Shown here: positions 25,316 to 33,078 of the stretch, in pieces
Layout of the letters: each line of letters opens with the position of its first letter
How positions within the stretch are numbered: position 1 is the stretch's first letter
Assembly (NCBI GenBank): GCA_963696025.1
Contig: CAVOII010000010.1
Span: 62,001-126,000, forward strand
Source of the DNA: JABCYV01 sp963696025
GTDB lineage: Bacteria > Acidobacteriota > Terriglobia > Terriglobales > Acidobacteriaceae
DNA: 64,000 nt
Reading direction: 5' to 3'
Made by a program: the position numbers and the translations under genes
Notes under the pieces: model-generated
Told to the model about the DNA's origin: nothing
The model's input: only the letters and a program-made list of their open reading frames with translations
Databases searched by the model: none

Positions 25316-27775
25316 TCATACTCGGCTTTCCAGCTTTATCAGTTTTTCCGCCTCGCTGTTCTCTTTCGCAGTCAGCGCGCGAAAAATACTGTCCGCATTG
25401 TTGAACGAATCATCGATGATGATGCCACTCGCTAACAGTGCATCCTGCAGGGCGGCCGAAATCGTATGGACGGGCGCCGCTCCGCCTTCTCCCATTCCCT
25501 TCGCTCCGCTGTAGCTATGCGGCGACGGCGTCTCGATATGGCCGTACTTCACATTAGGCATGTTCATCGCAGTGATGGGAATGTAGTCGCTGAAGGTGCT
25601 GGTGAGCATGTTGCCAACAGCGTCGTATACACAATTCTCCATCAAGGCCGCACCGATGCCGTGTGCGGTGGCGCCGTACACCTGCCCTTCCACAATTGAA
25701 GGATTGATGACAGTGCCGCAGTCGTCAACGGCAACATAGTCAAGAATTCGGGGAATAAACGTATCGCGTTCCACCTCTACTACTGCGATGTGCAGCTGTG
25801 ACGCGTAAGTCAAGGTCAAGCTGCCATACTTCTTCTTCGTATCCGGCACCTTAAATGGCGCACGCCAGATGTAGCGGCAGTTCAGGGTTAGTTCGTAAAG
25901 TTCAGGCGGCAACGCGGCGCTGTTGGCGTTCACCAGGTTGGCGAGTCCCCAGTAATTGATAGATTTCCCGGTGCTTTTTGCCCGAATCTCCGGACCTTCG
26001 GCTGCGCTGCCGAACTCAACGTCATCCTCTTTGGTAGCAAGCGCAAACGCGCCCAGGCGCTTCATTTCAGCCTTTAATTTTTGTGCTGCGCCGTAAACGG
26101 CAGACAACCCCGAGACTGCGAACTGGCTCGCGTAGGTACCTGAGAATCCGGTGTGGACATTGCGCTCGGTATCAAAGCCGGTGCGCACCGTGATCAGATC
26201 GGGGTGGACATTCAGCACGTCCGCGACGACTTGCGCGGCGGTGGTTTCATGCCCCTGGCCCTGTGGGCAAGAGCCGACGGAGACCACCACTTCTCCATAG
26301 ATGTCGAGCTTGCAGTTAGCACCTTGCGAATTTCCTGAGTAGGGCAGAAAAGGATTCACAATTTGTGATTGACCAAAATTGTTTGTGCCTGAGTCGAGCG
26401 TCGTCCCGATGCCGATGCCGACCAGCCGCCCTTCTTTGCGGGCTGAAACTTGTTTCTTTTTCCAATCGTCCCAGCCGATGAGATCCTTTGCCACTTGCAA
26501 CATCTTCGGGTAGTTGCCCGAGTCGTAGACGCAGCCATTCGGCGTCGTATAAGGAAATTCTTCCGGAAGGATGTAATTGCGCAGCCGCATCTCATCGGCC
26601 GGAATGCCCAATTCGTGAGCACAGATATCCACGACTCGCTCCAGAAACCATAGATGCTGCATGCGGGAGTAGCCGCGGTTTGGTCCTACTGGACACTTGT
26701 TCGTGACCGCCTGGCTGAAGTCGATTCGCGCATTCTTGAAGCGATAGACACCCGGGAATACCTGTGACCAGATGACGCAACCCAAAGGTTCATAGCGGGG
26801 ATAGGCGCCGCAGTCGTCGATATGCCGCGAGGTGATCGCGGTGATCGTACCATTCTTATCGAGCGCAACCCTGGTGTCCCGGAACGTCCGCTCATTGCCG
26901 TGAGCACTCGATGTAATGTGCTCGGAACGGGTTTCCACCCACTTCACGGGACGCCCACCGGCCTTCTTCGACGCCAGCGCGCACACCGCCATCTGGGGAT
27001 AACTCGTAATCTTGATTCCGAAGCTACCGCCAATGTCGGAAGTTTCGACGCGGATGCGATCGATATGAACCCCCAGGTGCGCAGCCAAAAACTGGATAGC
27101 AAATGACGGGAACGAGTTGTTGCACTGGTAGTAGATGCGTTCATCCTTGGGATTCCACTGAGCGATCACAACATTGTTCTCCAGCGGCGTACTGGAGAAG
27201 CGATGGAAATGGAGACGATCAATGCTGACGATGTAAGCGGCCTCTTTGAAGGCTTTCTCGACTTCACCGTACTCGAATACTCCATTCCATACCTGGTTCG
27301 TACCGGCCTCTTCGTGCAGAATACTTTTGTTGGTTAACGCCTGTTCCGCGTCCACGACCGGATCGAGCGGTTCATACTCAACCTGAACCAACTCCGCGGC
27401 GTCATCGCCCAAGGCCGGCGACTCGGCCACCACAGCGGCCAGCGGCTCACCTTGGTAACGGACCTTTGCCACCGCCAGCGGATAGTCTTTGATCTTGGCG
27501 AAGGGATCGGGACCAATTTCGATGAAAGGCTGAGTCTGCTGCGCAACTTGAGCTCCAGTTAGGGCGCAAACCACGCCGGGTAGCGCCTCGGCTGCGGCTA
27601 CATCAACGCTGACGATCTTGGCATGAGCATATGGAGAACGGATAAACCGGAGGTAGAGCATCTCCCGCAGCTTGATGTCGTCGCTGAATTTACCTCGCCC
27701 GCGCAGAAGACGATTCTCCTCTTTGCGCGGTAGGGACTTGCCAACCCAGTTCTTCTTGTCAGATTCGGAATTCAA
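25316..27775 (-). CDS. Molybdenum hydroxylase large subunit (xanthine dehydrogenase/CoxL superfamily)
   Basis: About 819 residues from a TTG at 27775 with GGGAGAA upstream; a GTG at 27874 would add 33 residues of unconserved sequence. Aldehyde-oxidase/xanthine-dehydrogenase a/b and Mo-binding domains: WVGKSLPRKEENRLLRGRG, IGGSFGIKI (usual GGGFG-K), QGQGHETTAAQ and the catalytic Glu in KGMGEGGAAP. The active-site loop reads GPNRGYSRM, neither the AYRCSFR of true CO dehydrogenase nor the AYRGAGR of form II. PLENN replaces PMEPR. It would hydroxylate an organic, possibly N-heterocyclic, carbon using water. Downstream of CoxG in a CoxM-CoxS-CoxG-CoxL order. Confidence 0.88.
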   Translation of the reverse strand: MNSESDKKNWVGKSLPRKEENRLLRGRGKFSDDIKLREMLYLRFIRSPYAHAKIVSVDVAAAEALPGVVCALTGAQVAQQTQPFIEIGPDPFAKIKDYPLAVAKVRYQGEPLAAVVAESPALGDDAAELVQVEYEPLDPVVDAEQALTNKSILHEEAGTNQVWNGVFEYGEVEKAFKEAAYIVSIDRLHFHRFSSTPLENNVVIAQWNPKDERIYYQCNNSFPSFAIQFLAAHLGVHIDRIRVETSDIGGSFGIKITSYPQMAVCALASKKAGGRPVKWVETRSEHITSSAHGNERTFRDTRVALDKNGTITAITSRHIDDCGAYPRYEPLGCVIWSQVFPGVYRFKNARIDFSQAVTNKCPVGPNRGYSRMQHLWFLERVVDICAHELGIPADEMRLRNYILPEEFPYTTPNGCVYDSGNYPKMLQVAKDLIGWDDWKKKQVSARKEGRLVGIGIGTTLDSGTNNFGQSQIVNPFLPYSGNSQGANCKLDIYGEVVVSVGSCPQGQGHETTAAQVVADVLNVHPDLITVRTGFDTERNVHTGFSGTYASQFAVSGLSAVYGAAQKLKAEMKRLGAFALATKEDDVEFGSAAEGPEIRAKSTGKSINYWGLANLVNANSAALPPELYELTLNCRYIWRAPFKVPDTKKKYGSLTLTYASQLHIAVVEVERDTFIPRILDYVAVDDCGTVINPSIVEGQVYGATAHGIGAALMENCVYDAVGNMLTSTFSDYIPITAMNMPNVKYGHIETPSPHSYSGAKGMGEGGAAPVHTISAALQDALLASGIIIDDSFNNADSIFRALTAKENSEAEKLIKLESRV

Positions 27776-27875
27776 ATAATTCTCCCAGGCCGAGCTTCTC
27801 TCGACTGGACAACTGGGGCGGCTGTCCCCACGTAGACTTCGCAGCTTCCGCGCGCCCTGGCTCGCCCAACCCACA

Positions 27876-28316
27876 TCAGCTCAATGCAGCCCGCAATCCA
27901 TCGATCAACTTCTGCAAGTTCTTCTTGCCCAGCGGCTCCAGCAGACCTCCAGCGACGGACGCCAAGCCGCCGAAAATCTGTGCCTCACCCTGCCACGCGA
28001 CTTTCGTTCCACCATCAACAGACGAAAGATCAAAGCCGGCTGTGAGGGAAACATTCCCACCGGAAACGCTGCCTTTGCCCTTGTACTGCGCGCGTTTGGG
28101 ACGATCCGCTTCCGCGAGTTCCATCTTCATGTCGGCTGCTCCCTTAATGTAGGAGATTCCGACGTTCACCTTCACAGTAAAGTGGGTAGCATCCTGTACT
28201 GTCATGCTCCGGAAATCCGGTAGCAGCGGAGCGAACTTATTGGGATCGGTGAGGAAGTCATACACCTGTTCCGGTGTGCGTTTCACCTCGAATTCGCCGC
28301 CAAACTTAATCGCCAC
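27876..28316 (-). CDS. CoxG-like SRPBCC protein
   Basis: 146 residues, GTG start. A single SRPBCC/START-like domain of the CoxG (carbon monoxide dehydrogenase subunit G) family: FEVKRTPEQVYDFLTDPNKF, LLPDFRSMTVQD, and a C-terminal helix GGLLEPLGKKNLQKLIDGLR. In Oligotropha, CoxG is thought to help anchor CO dehydrogenase at the membrane. Here it lies between the iron-sulfur and Mo subunits, which supports membrane recruitment of this hydroxylase, perhaps to the two membrane proteins encoded just upstream. It is not evidence of CO oxidation, as the large-subunit loop is different. Confidence 0.88.
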   Translation of the reverse strand: MAIKFGGEFEVKRTPEQVYDFLTDPNKFAPLLPDFRSMTVQDATHFTVKVNVGISYIKGAADMKMELAEADRPKRAQYKGKGSVSGGNVSLTAGFDLSSVDGGTKVAWQGEAQIFGGLASVAGGLLEPLGKKNLQKLIDGLRAALS

Positions 28317-28319
28317 GAA

Positions 28320-28808
28320 TCAAGCTCCGTTCATGTTCTGTGCGGCCAGTTGAATCGCCTTGAGCACATTCCGGTATCCGGTGCATCGGCAGGTATTGCC
28401 GGCGATGGCTTTGCGCATCTCTTTTTCGCTGGGTTTAGTATTTTTCGAAAGCAACTGCAGCGTCGAGAGCATGAGGCCAGGCGTGCAGTATCCGCACTGC
28501 AAGCCGTAGGAGTCGCCGAAGGCCTTTTGAATTGGATGAAGCTGTCCTTCTTTCTCGAGACCCTCCACAGTGAGGATCTCCGCGCCGTCAGCCTGCGCCG
28601 CAAACATGGTGCAGGACTTCACCGCCGCGCCATTGAACAACACGGTGCACGCACCACAATAGGTGGTATCACAGCCCACGTGTGTTCCAGTCAGGTCCAA
28701 GGTTTCCCGCAGCATTTCCACCAACAACATCCGCGGCTCCAGCTGCAACGAGTGCAGCTTCCCGTTTACCGTCAGCTTGACCGATACTTTCTCAATCGCT
28801 TCAGGCAT
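28320..28808 (-). CDS. Molybdenum hydroxylase [2Fe-2S] subunit (CoxS-like)
   Basis: 162 residues from the ATG at 28808, which overlaps the FAD-subunit stop by eight bases. Two [2Fe-2S] clusters are visible: a plant-ferredoxin-type domain with CDTTYCGAC and a later Cys (AVKSC), and an all-helical domain with CGYCTPGLML and NTCRCTGYRNV. It would pass electrons from the Mo site to FAD in the medium subunit. The length is normal for the family. It is part of a contiguous, translationally coupled set of subunit genes. Confidence 0.94.
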   Translation of the reverse strand: MPEAIEKVSVKLTVNGKLHSLQLEPRMLLVEMLRETLDLTGTHVGCDTTYCGACTVLFNGAAVKSCTMFAAQADGAEILTVEGLEKEGQLHPIQKAFGDSYGLQCGYCTPGLMLSTLQLLSKNTKPSEKEMRKAIAGNTCRCTGYRNVLKAIQLAAQNMNGA

Positions 28809-29694
28809 AGATGTGGCTGACCTCAACCCGCTCGCCGGCGGCGCGGCGCAGGGCAATTCCTATGGCGCGCTTTACTAGAGCCCCCACGAGTGTTCGCTTG
28901 TAGTCAGCCGATCCTCGCATGTCGGTTTGAGGATCGGCAGCCGCCTTGGCGGCTTCCATCGTGCCTGACGTTGCTTTGTCCGTGATTCGTTGGCCGCGAA
29001 GCATTGCCTCCGCATCCCTTGCTTTGATCGCGGTGAGAGCGACGCATCCCAGAGCGATTGCCGCTTCCTTGCATACATCTCCTTCCATGGTGAGCTGCAC
29101 GGCTGCACTCGCGGTGGGATATACGGGGGCAGAACGCTTGAACGCAAGATACGCTCCGCCGCTGCCCTTTGGCGGTATTTTCACCAGGACCTCACTGACC
29201 AGTTCGTCACGCGTGAGCGCTGTGGTGTAAGCATCTTGGATGAAATCCGAGAGCGGAAGCGTGCGTTCGCCACCCGTACCCAAACAGCGAACTTGGGTCT
29301 GAAGAGTCATGAGCACGGTGGCCCAGTCGCCGCTAGGGTCGGCTTCGGCCAATGAGCCCCCGATAGTGCCACGATTTCGCACCTGCACGTCGGCGATGCC
29401 AGCCGCGCAATCATGAAGGATTGGAATTTTCGCGGTCGCAGGCGACGCCTCGATCTCCGCATGCCGGGTCAACGGACCGAAGCGGAGTGCATTGTTTTCC
29501 TCATTGATATATGAAGTCCGGGAGATAAAGTTCAAGTCCACCAGATGGGTCGGGTTAGCGAAACGCAACTTCATCAGTGGAATCAGGCTCTGGCCGCCGG
29601 CCAGCAGCTTAGCGTCGTCGCCGAGCTGCGAAAGCATAATCACCGCTTCCTGCAGCGAACCGGCACGGTGATAGTGAAACGCCCGAGGATACAT
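28801..29694 (-). CDS. Molybdenum hydroxylase FAD-binding subunit (CoxM-like)
   Basis: 297 residues. FAD-binding motifs of the family are intact: LLAGGQSLIPLMKLR near the N-terminus and NRGTIGGSLAEADPSGD in the middle. The C-terminal CO_deh_flav_C domain follows (KGSGGAYLAFKRSAPVYP). It hands electrons from the Fe-S subunit to an acceptor, which in this operon may be the quinone pool through the adjacent membrane proteins (inference). It starts one base after the end of the small membrane protein gene. Confidence 0.94.
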   Translation of the reverse strand: MYPRAFHYHRAGSLQEAVIMLSQLGDDAKLLAGGQSLIPLMKLRFANPTHLVDLNFISRTSYINEENNALRFGPLTRHAEIEASPATAKIPILHDCAAGIADVQVRNRGTIGGSLAEADPSGDWATVLMTLQTQVRCLGTGGERTLPLSDFIQDAYTTALTRDELVSEVLVKIPPKGSGGAYLAFKRSAPVYPTASAAVQLTMEGDVCKEAAIALGCVALTAIKARDAEAMLRGQRITDKATSGTMEAAKAAADPQTDMRGSADYKRTLVGALVKRAIGIALRRAAGERVEVSHIYA

Positions 29695-29695
29695 T

Positions 29696-30184
29696 CTAGG
29701 TTGCGTCGCCTCTTATGAATCCGGCCGCAGTGGCTCCCAGTGCGGCAATGACCAGCGTCGAACCCACAATCGCCAGCCCCGACCCCAACTGCGCCATCCG
29801 CACCGTCTGCAGAATCACTCCCAGCGGAAACACAGTCGAACCGACCAGGAGAGCCAGGGCGATCCCGAAACGAGTTCGCTCTCCGAACGCCACATCGTCA
29901 AACACAACGCCGAGCACGATCATCAGCATCGCTAAGCCAATCCAATGAGAATGCAAGTCCACCTGCCGGGCATAGTCGTACTTGGTGGCAGCGTAGTCAT
30001 CAATGGCGGTGTGCGCCTCCGGCATCCGGCGCTCCGCGGCATGTGTAAACGCTGTTGTCAACGATCCGCCTATGCGGTCGAGTGTTTGGTGCTCCACAAA
30101 AACGGCATAATGTAAACCGTAGAGCATGCCCACGGCCGCCAGTGCAATACCGCCAAAGATCAGAAGTTTGCGCGCGCCGTTCAT
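29696..30184 (-). CDS. Four-helix membrane protein with HxH motif (single module)
   Basis: 162 residues from the ATG at 30184, overlapping the stop of the upstream gene (ATGA); a longer in-frame start runs into that gene. Four predicted membrane helices: KLLIFGGIALAAVGMLYGLH, a loop, then VDLHSHWIGLAMLMIVLG (H78, H80), ALLVGSTVFPLGVILQTV, and LAIVGSTLVIAALGATAAGF. It is clearly homologous to each half of the next protein (GM-L-G, HQ, HxH, LP/FP). I do not recognise the family. Placed beside a Mo hydroxylase, it could be a haem- or quinone-binding electron acceptor, which is inference only. Confidence 0.75.
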   Translation of the reverse strand: MNGARKLLIFGGIALAAVGMLYGLHYAVFVEHQTLDRIGGSLTTAFTHAAERRMPEAHTAIDDYAATKYDYARQVDLHSHWIGLAMLMIVLGVVFDDVAFGERTRFGIALALLVGSTVFPLGVILQTVRMAQLGSGLAIVGSTLVIAALGATAAGFIRGDAT

Positions 30185-31344
30185 GGAGCGCTCCCAGTTT
30201 CGGCGTCCAGCCGGCCGCTGTAGCGAAGCACTCCGACCAGCATTCCGATCAAGGAGACGATTACCATGAGCCCGCCGACATCCGCAATGCCGCCGGCAAG
30301 CAGGCCGATCTTCAGTTCCAGCAACACGGATATCGGCAGGATGAGCGATCCGGCGAGTAACAACTGGATCCAGCGTCGCTTCCACAATTCGCTCAGGAAC
30401 ACATAGGGCTGGATAAAGGAAAGCAGAATCGCCAGCAATCCGAACTCGATGATGTGCGAATGCGCCGCGATCTCGACTGCCTTCTCCGCCTGCAACACTC
30501 CGTAAGCATTCACTGAAGCGGCAGAAACGTCGTGGCCAGGAGCCTGATCCAGCATATCTTTAAGAATTACCATTTCCCGATTTTCATGTTCATACAGATT
30601 CGCGTCGGCGTACCAGGCACCATGCAAGAAACCGAGCAGCACCAGCACCGTTCCTCCCGCCAGCAACGTCCGCCGTTCCCATGTGCGTTCCTGTGGCAAG
30701 TCGGGTTCGGTTGTACCCGCGCGCCGGCTGCGGAAGTATTTCCACAGACCCCAACCTTCGCCGACCAATGCAATGATTAACAATCCTCCGGCTGAGTCGG
30801 CTAGGATGCTCGCCCAGCCGATCACTGAAAATGGACTGTAGGCAAGGCCGACATAGCGGATGAGAAAAATTCCCACCGGCAGCAGCACTCCACCGGTCAG
30901 CAAGATCTTCGCCAGCACTTTCTTGCGTGATGCAGAAAGAGCCACGTACGGCTGGATCAGCGCCAGCAGGAGGGCGAGGTAGCCGGCGTCAATCATGTGA
31001 ACGTGCATGTCTACTTTCGTGCCGTGGTCCTCCAGCAATTTGCCAATGCGGCCAAAGGCTTCCTTCACGGCGGACGGATTCCCCACCTGCACCGCTTGCG
31101 CAGCGGCGAGCAGGGCCGCGCCCGTTCGTCCTGCGTTCTGGTGAAGAACAAACACGGCAAAGATGTCGCCAAACAGCATACCGCTCGCAATGAGCGCGAG
31201 GCCGCCGAAGACTAACAGCCGGCGCGCACTCTTAGCAGAAAACGTCGCCGAGACACTAACGGAGACCGCGCCCGCCGAACGGTTTTGGGCGTCCGCCGAA
31301 CTAGGGACGGCTTGCCCGGTCGGAGTCGGTTCCCACACAGCCAT
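30181..31344 (-). CDS. Eight-helix membrane protein with two internal HxH modules
   Basis: 387 residues. After a ~40-residue polar N-terminus come two tandem copies of a four-helix module: residues ~41-205 and ~225-375. Each has RLLVFGG/RTLLAGG, a GML-G/GFLHG turn, an HQN/HEN after helix 1, an HxH pair at the start of helix 2 (H114/H116 and H295/H297), an identical IQPYV (130-134, 311-315) and an LPV/LPI helix 3. A third copy is the next gene. The family is not recognised. The intramembrane His pairs suggest metal or haem ligation. It lies between the monooxygenase and Mo-hydroxylase genes, with a two-base gap after the LLM gene. Confidence 0.78.
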   Translation of the reverse strand: MAVWEPTPTGQAVPSSADAQNRSAGAVSVSVSATFSAKSARRLLVFGGLALIASGMLFGDIFAVFVLHQNAGRTGAALLAAAQAVQVGNPSAVKEAFGRIGKLLEDHGTKVDMHVHMIDAGYLALLLALIQPYVALSASRKKVLAKILLTGGVLLPVGIFLIRYVGLAYSPFSVIGWASILADSAGGLLIIALVGEGWGLWKYFRSRRAGTTEPDLPQERTWERRTLLAGGTVLVLLGFLHGAWYADANLYEHENREMVILKDMLDQAPGHDVSAASVNAYGVLQAEKAVEIAAHSHIIEFGLLAILLSFIQPYVFLSELWKRRWIQLLLAGSLILPISVLLELKIGLLAGGIADVGGLMVIVSLIGMLVGVLRYSGRLDAETGSAP

Positions 31345-31346
31345 AG

Positions 31347-32432
31347 CTAATCCGCCGCCTTTGCGTCCGCGAGCGCCGGGCGAAACGTCGGCATCACGTG
31401 CTTGGCAAACATGTGTTGTGTCTTGATGCTCTTCCAGTGTTCCAGCCCGCCAAAGTTCGAAACAATCGCCAACTCGCCGATGCCACCTTTCTGCTGGAGC
31501 GCGCGCACCTGGTGCATCACCTTTTCAGGCGTACCGATGAACCCGATTTCCTGCTCTACGATTTCGCCATAGGACAGTTTCGTGAGTGATTCGAGCGCGC
31601 CGCTGGCGTAGAAGCCATATCCTTTGGCGCGGAGCTCTGCTTTTTTCTCTTCGCTCTGCAGCGATGCCACCGGCGAAGCGTTGAACGCCAAAAAATTATG
31701 CAGTGCGCGCTCAACTTCTTTTTTGATTTGCTTTTCATCTTCGTCGATGTACACCGGGCGAATGTAGACGATGTCCGGCTGGTGGCCGTGTTCAGAGCAA
31801 GCCTTCTTGTAGATATTCAGCGGCGCCTCTAACACCTTCCACGGTAGCAGTGGAGGCACGAATATTCCCCAGCCTTTTTCACCCGCCATCTGATAGGTGA
31901 TGTCGCTGGTGCCGCCGGTATAGAACTTGGGATGAGGCTTCTGTACCGGCCGCGGCACTACGCTGACATCTTTTACTTTGTAGTACTGGCCATCGTAAGA
32001 AAACTTATCTTTGCTAAACGCCAACTCCAGAATATCAATGGCCTCGTTATAACGGGGACGGCTTTCTTCCAGCGGCAGGGCGGAAGGTCCAAAAAGCCAT
32101 GCGTGTCCGCGGCCAAAGCCGCATTCCAGGCGGCCGTTGGTGAGAATGTCGGTTTCGGCGATCATGCCCGCCAAGCGCATTGGATTCTCCAGCGGCAGGG
32201 TATGAAGGGCGGTACGAAAGCGGATACGGTTGGTGTGTTGCGCGGCCGCCGCGAACATGGCCAGCGGGTTCGCGGAAATCGAAAACTTCTGGAAGAAGTG
32301 ATGATCAATCACAGAGTAGACGTCGAAGCCACATTCGTCCGCGTGCTCGATTTGGCGCATGATTTCCCAAATCATGTCGTAGTGCGACTTGCCGGGCGGC
32401 GTCTGAATTTCGCTATAGATCCCAAATCGCAT
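31347..32432 (-). CDS. Luciferase-like flavin monooxygenase (LLM, FMNH2 type)
   Basis: 361 residues. MRFGIYSEIQTPPGKSHYD starts a bacterial-luciferase-like barrel. VIDHHFFQKFSISANPLAM, LPLENPMRLAGMIAETD and LTNGRLECGFGRG resemble the LuxA-like, two-component group. The flavin reductase gene lies 13 bases upstream, which supports a two-component monooxygenase that receives FMNH2 (as RutA/RutF do). F420H2 use is a possible alternative given the cof operon. Substrates of this group include N-heterocycles, sulfonates, chelators and long-chain aldehydes. The substrate here is unknown. Confidence 0.86.
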   Translation of the reverse strand: MRFGIYSEIQTPPGKSHYDMIWEIMRQIEHADECGFDVYSVIDHHFFQKFSISANPLAMFAAAAQHTNRIRFRTALHTLPLENPMRLAGMIAETDILTNGRLECGFGRGHAWLFGPSALPLEESRPRYNEAIDILELAFSKDKFSYDGQYYKVKDVSVVPRPVQKPHPKFYTGGTSDITYQMAGEKGWGIFVPPLLPWKVLEAPLNIYKKACSEHGHQPDIVYIRPVYIDEDEKQIKKEVERALHNFLAFNASPVASLQSEEKKAELRAKGYGFYASGALESLTKLSYGEIVEQEIGFIGTPEKVMHQVRALQQKGGIGELAIVSNFGGLEHWKSIKTQHMFAKHVMPTFRPALADAKAAD

Positions 32433-32445
32433 TGCTTTTCGTCTC

Positions 32446-33009
32446 CTAGTGCTTGGAGGTTATCGAGTTGTCCTGTTCAGTGGCCGCACTGCTTGCCCGT
32501 GTTTTGGAGGAACCGTTCGCCGCGGTCCCGATGGCGCGATACTTTCCACGAAAAAATAGTAACGGATCACCTTCCCGTACCACTACATCCTCGACTTCAG
32601 CGATGAAGATAGTATGGTCGCCCGCGTCCTCGGCGGTTCGCAGACGGCACTCCAGATAGGCCAGAGCACCGTGAAGAACGGGCGTCCCGTGCGGGGTACG
32701 GTCGAACTGCGCCCCCGCCTCGCGCTCGGCATCTTGATGGGTCTGAGTGGCGAGCGCGTAATATTCCGAGATAGCGCGCTGGTTCTCCGCTAATACATTC
32801 ACCCCGAATCGTTTCTTGGTATGCAGGTGAGCATGCGTGCGTGCCCGATGATCCACACAGACCAGGACCAGCATCGGGTCGAGCGACACGGATGTGAATG
32901 CGTTTGCCGTCATGCCATGTACTTCGCCTTCATAGTCCACAGTAATCACCGTGACTCCGGTGGCAAAACAGCCTAGCGCCTTGCGGAATTCTGCCGGAAT
33001 GACGCTCAT
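32446..33009 (-). CDS. Flavin reductase family protein (RutF/HpaC-like)
   Basis: 187 residues from the ATG at 33009; the ORF extends to a TTG at 33048, but no Shine-Dalgarno decides between them. The flavin_reduct domain reads FRKALGCFATGVTVITVDYE, then GMTANAFTSVSLDPMLVLVC, with a Ser/Thr-rich tail. Such proteins reduce FMN or FAD with NAD(P)H and supply a partner monooxygenase, here the LLM enzyme whose ATG follows 13 bases after. Members of this fold may also bind F420, so cofactor choice is open. It follows the TonB receptor by 69 bases. Confidence 0.87.
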   Translation of the reverse strand: MSVIPAEFRKALGCFATGVTVITVDYEGEVHGMTANAFTSVSLDPMLVLVCVDHRARTHAHLHTKKRFGVNVLAENQRAISEYYALATQTHQDAEREAGAQFDRTPHGTPVLHGALAYLECRLRTAEDAGDHTIFIAEVEDVVVREGDPLLFFRGKYRAIGTAANGSSKTRASSAATEQDNSITSKH

Positions 33010-33078
33010 AGAAAAACCGGAGCCCCTGCTATTCTCGTGAACACTCAACCAACCGCTCTCACGGCTTGGCTTTGAGTT

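Noticed and set aside
27776..27874. N-terminal 33-residue extension of the Mo hydroxylase from GTG 27874
   Set aside because: The translation is unlike family N-termini and overlies a hairpin-like GC segment; a TTG with a good ribosome site lies at 27775. The GTG cannot be fully excluded because it sits next to the CoxG stop.
25316..29694. Aerobic CO dehydrogenase (coxMSL)
   Set aside because: Subunit set and CoxG match, but the large subunit lacks the AYRCSFR loop with the Cu-binding Cys, so CO oxidation is not supported.
31347..32432. Bioluminescence luciferase
   Set aside because: No luxB, luxCDE or lux regulator. The fold and the adjacent flavin reductase fit a catabolic two-component monooxygenase.
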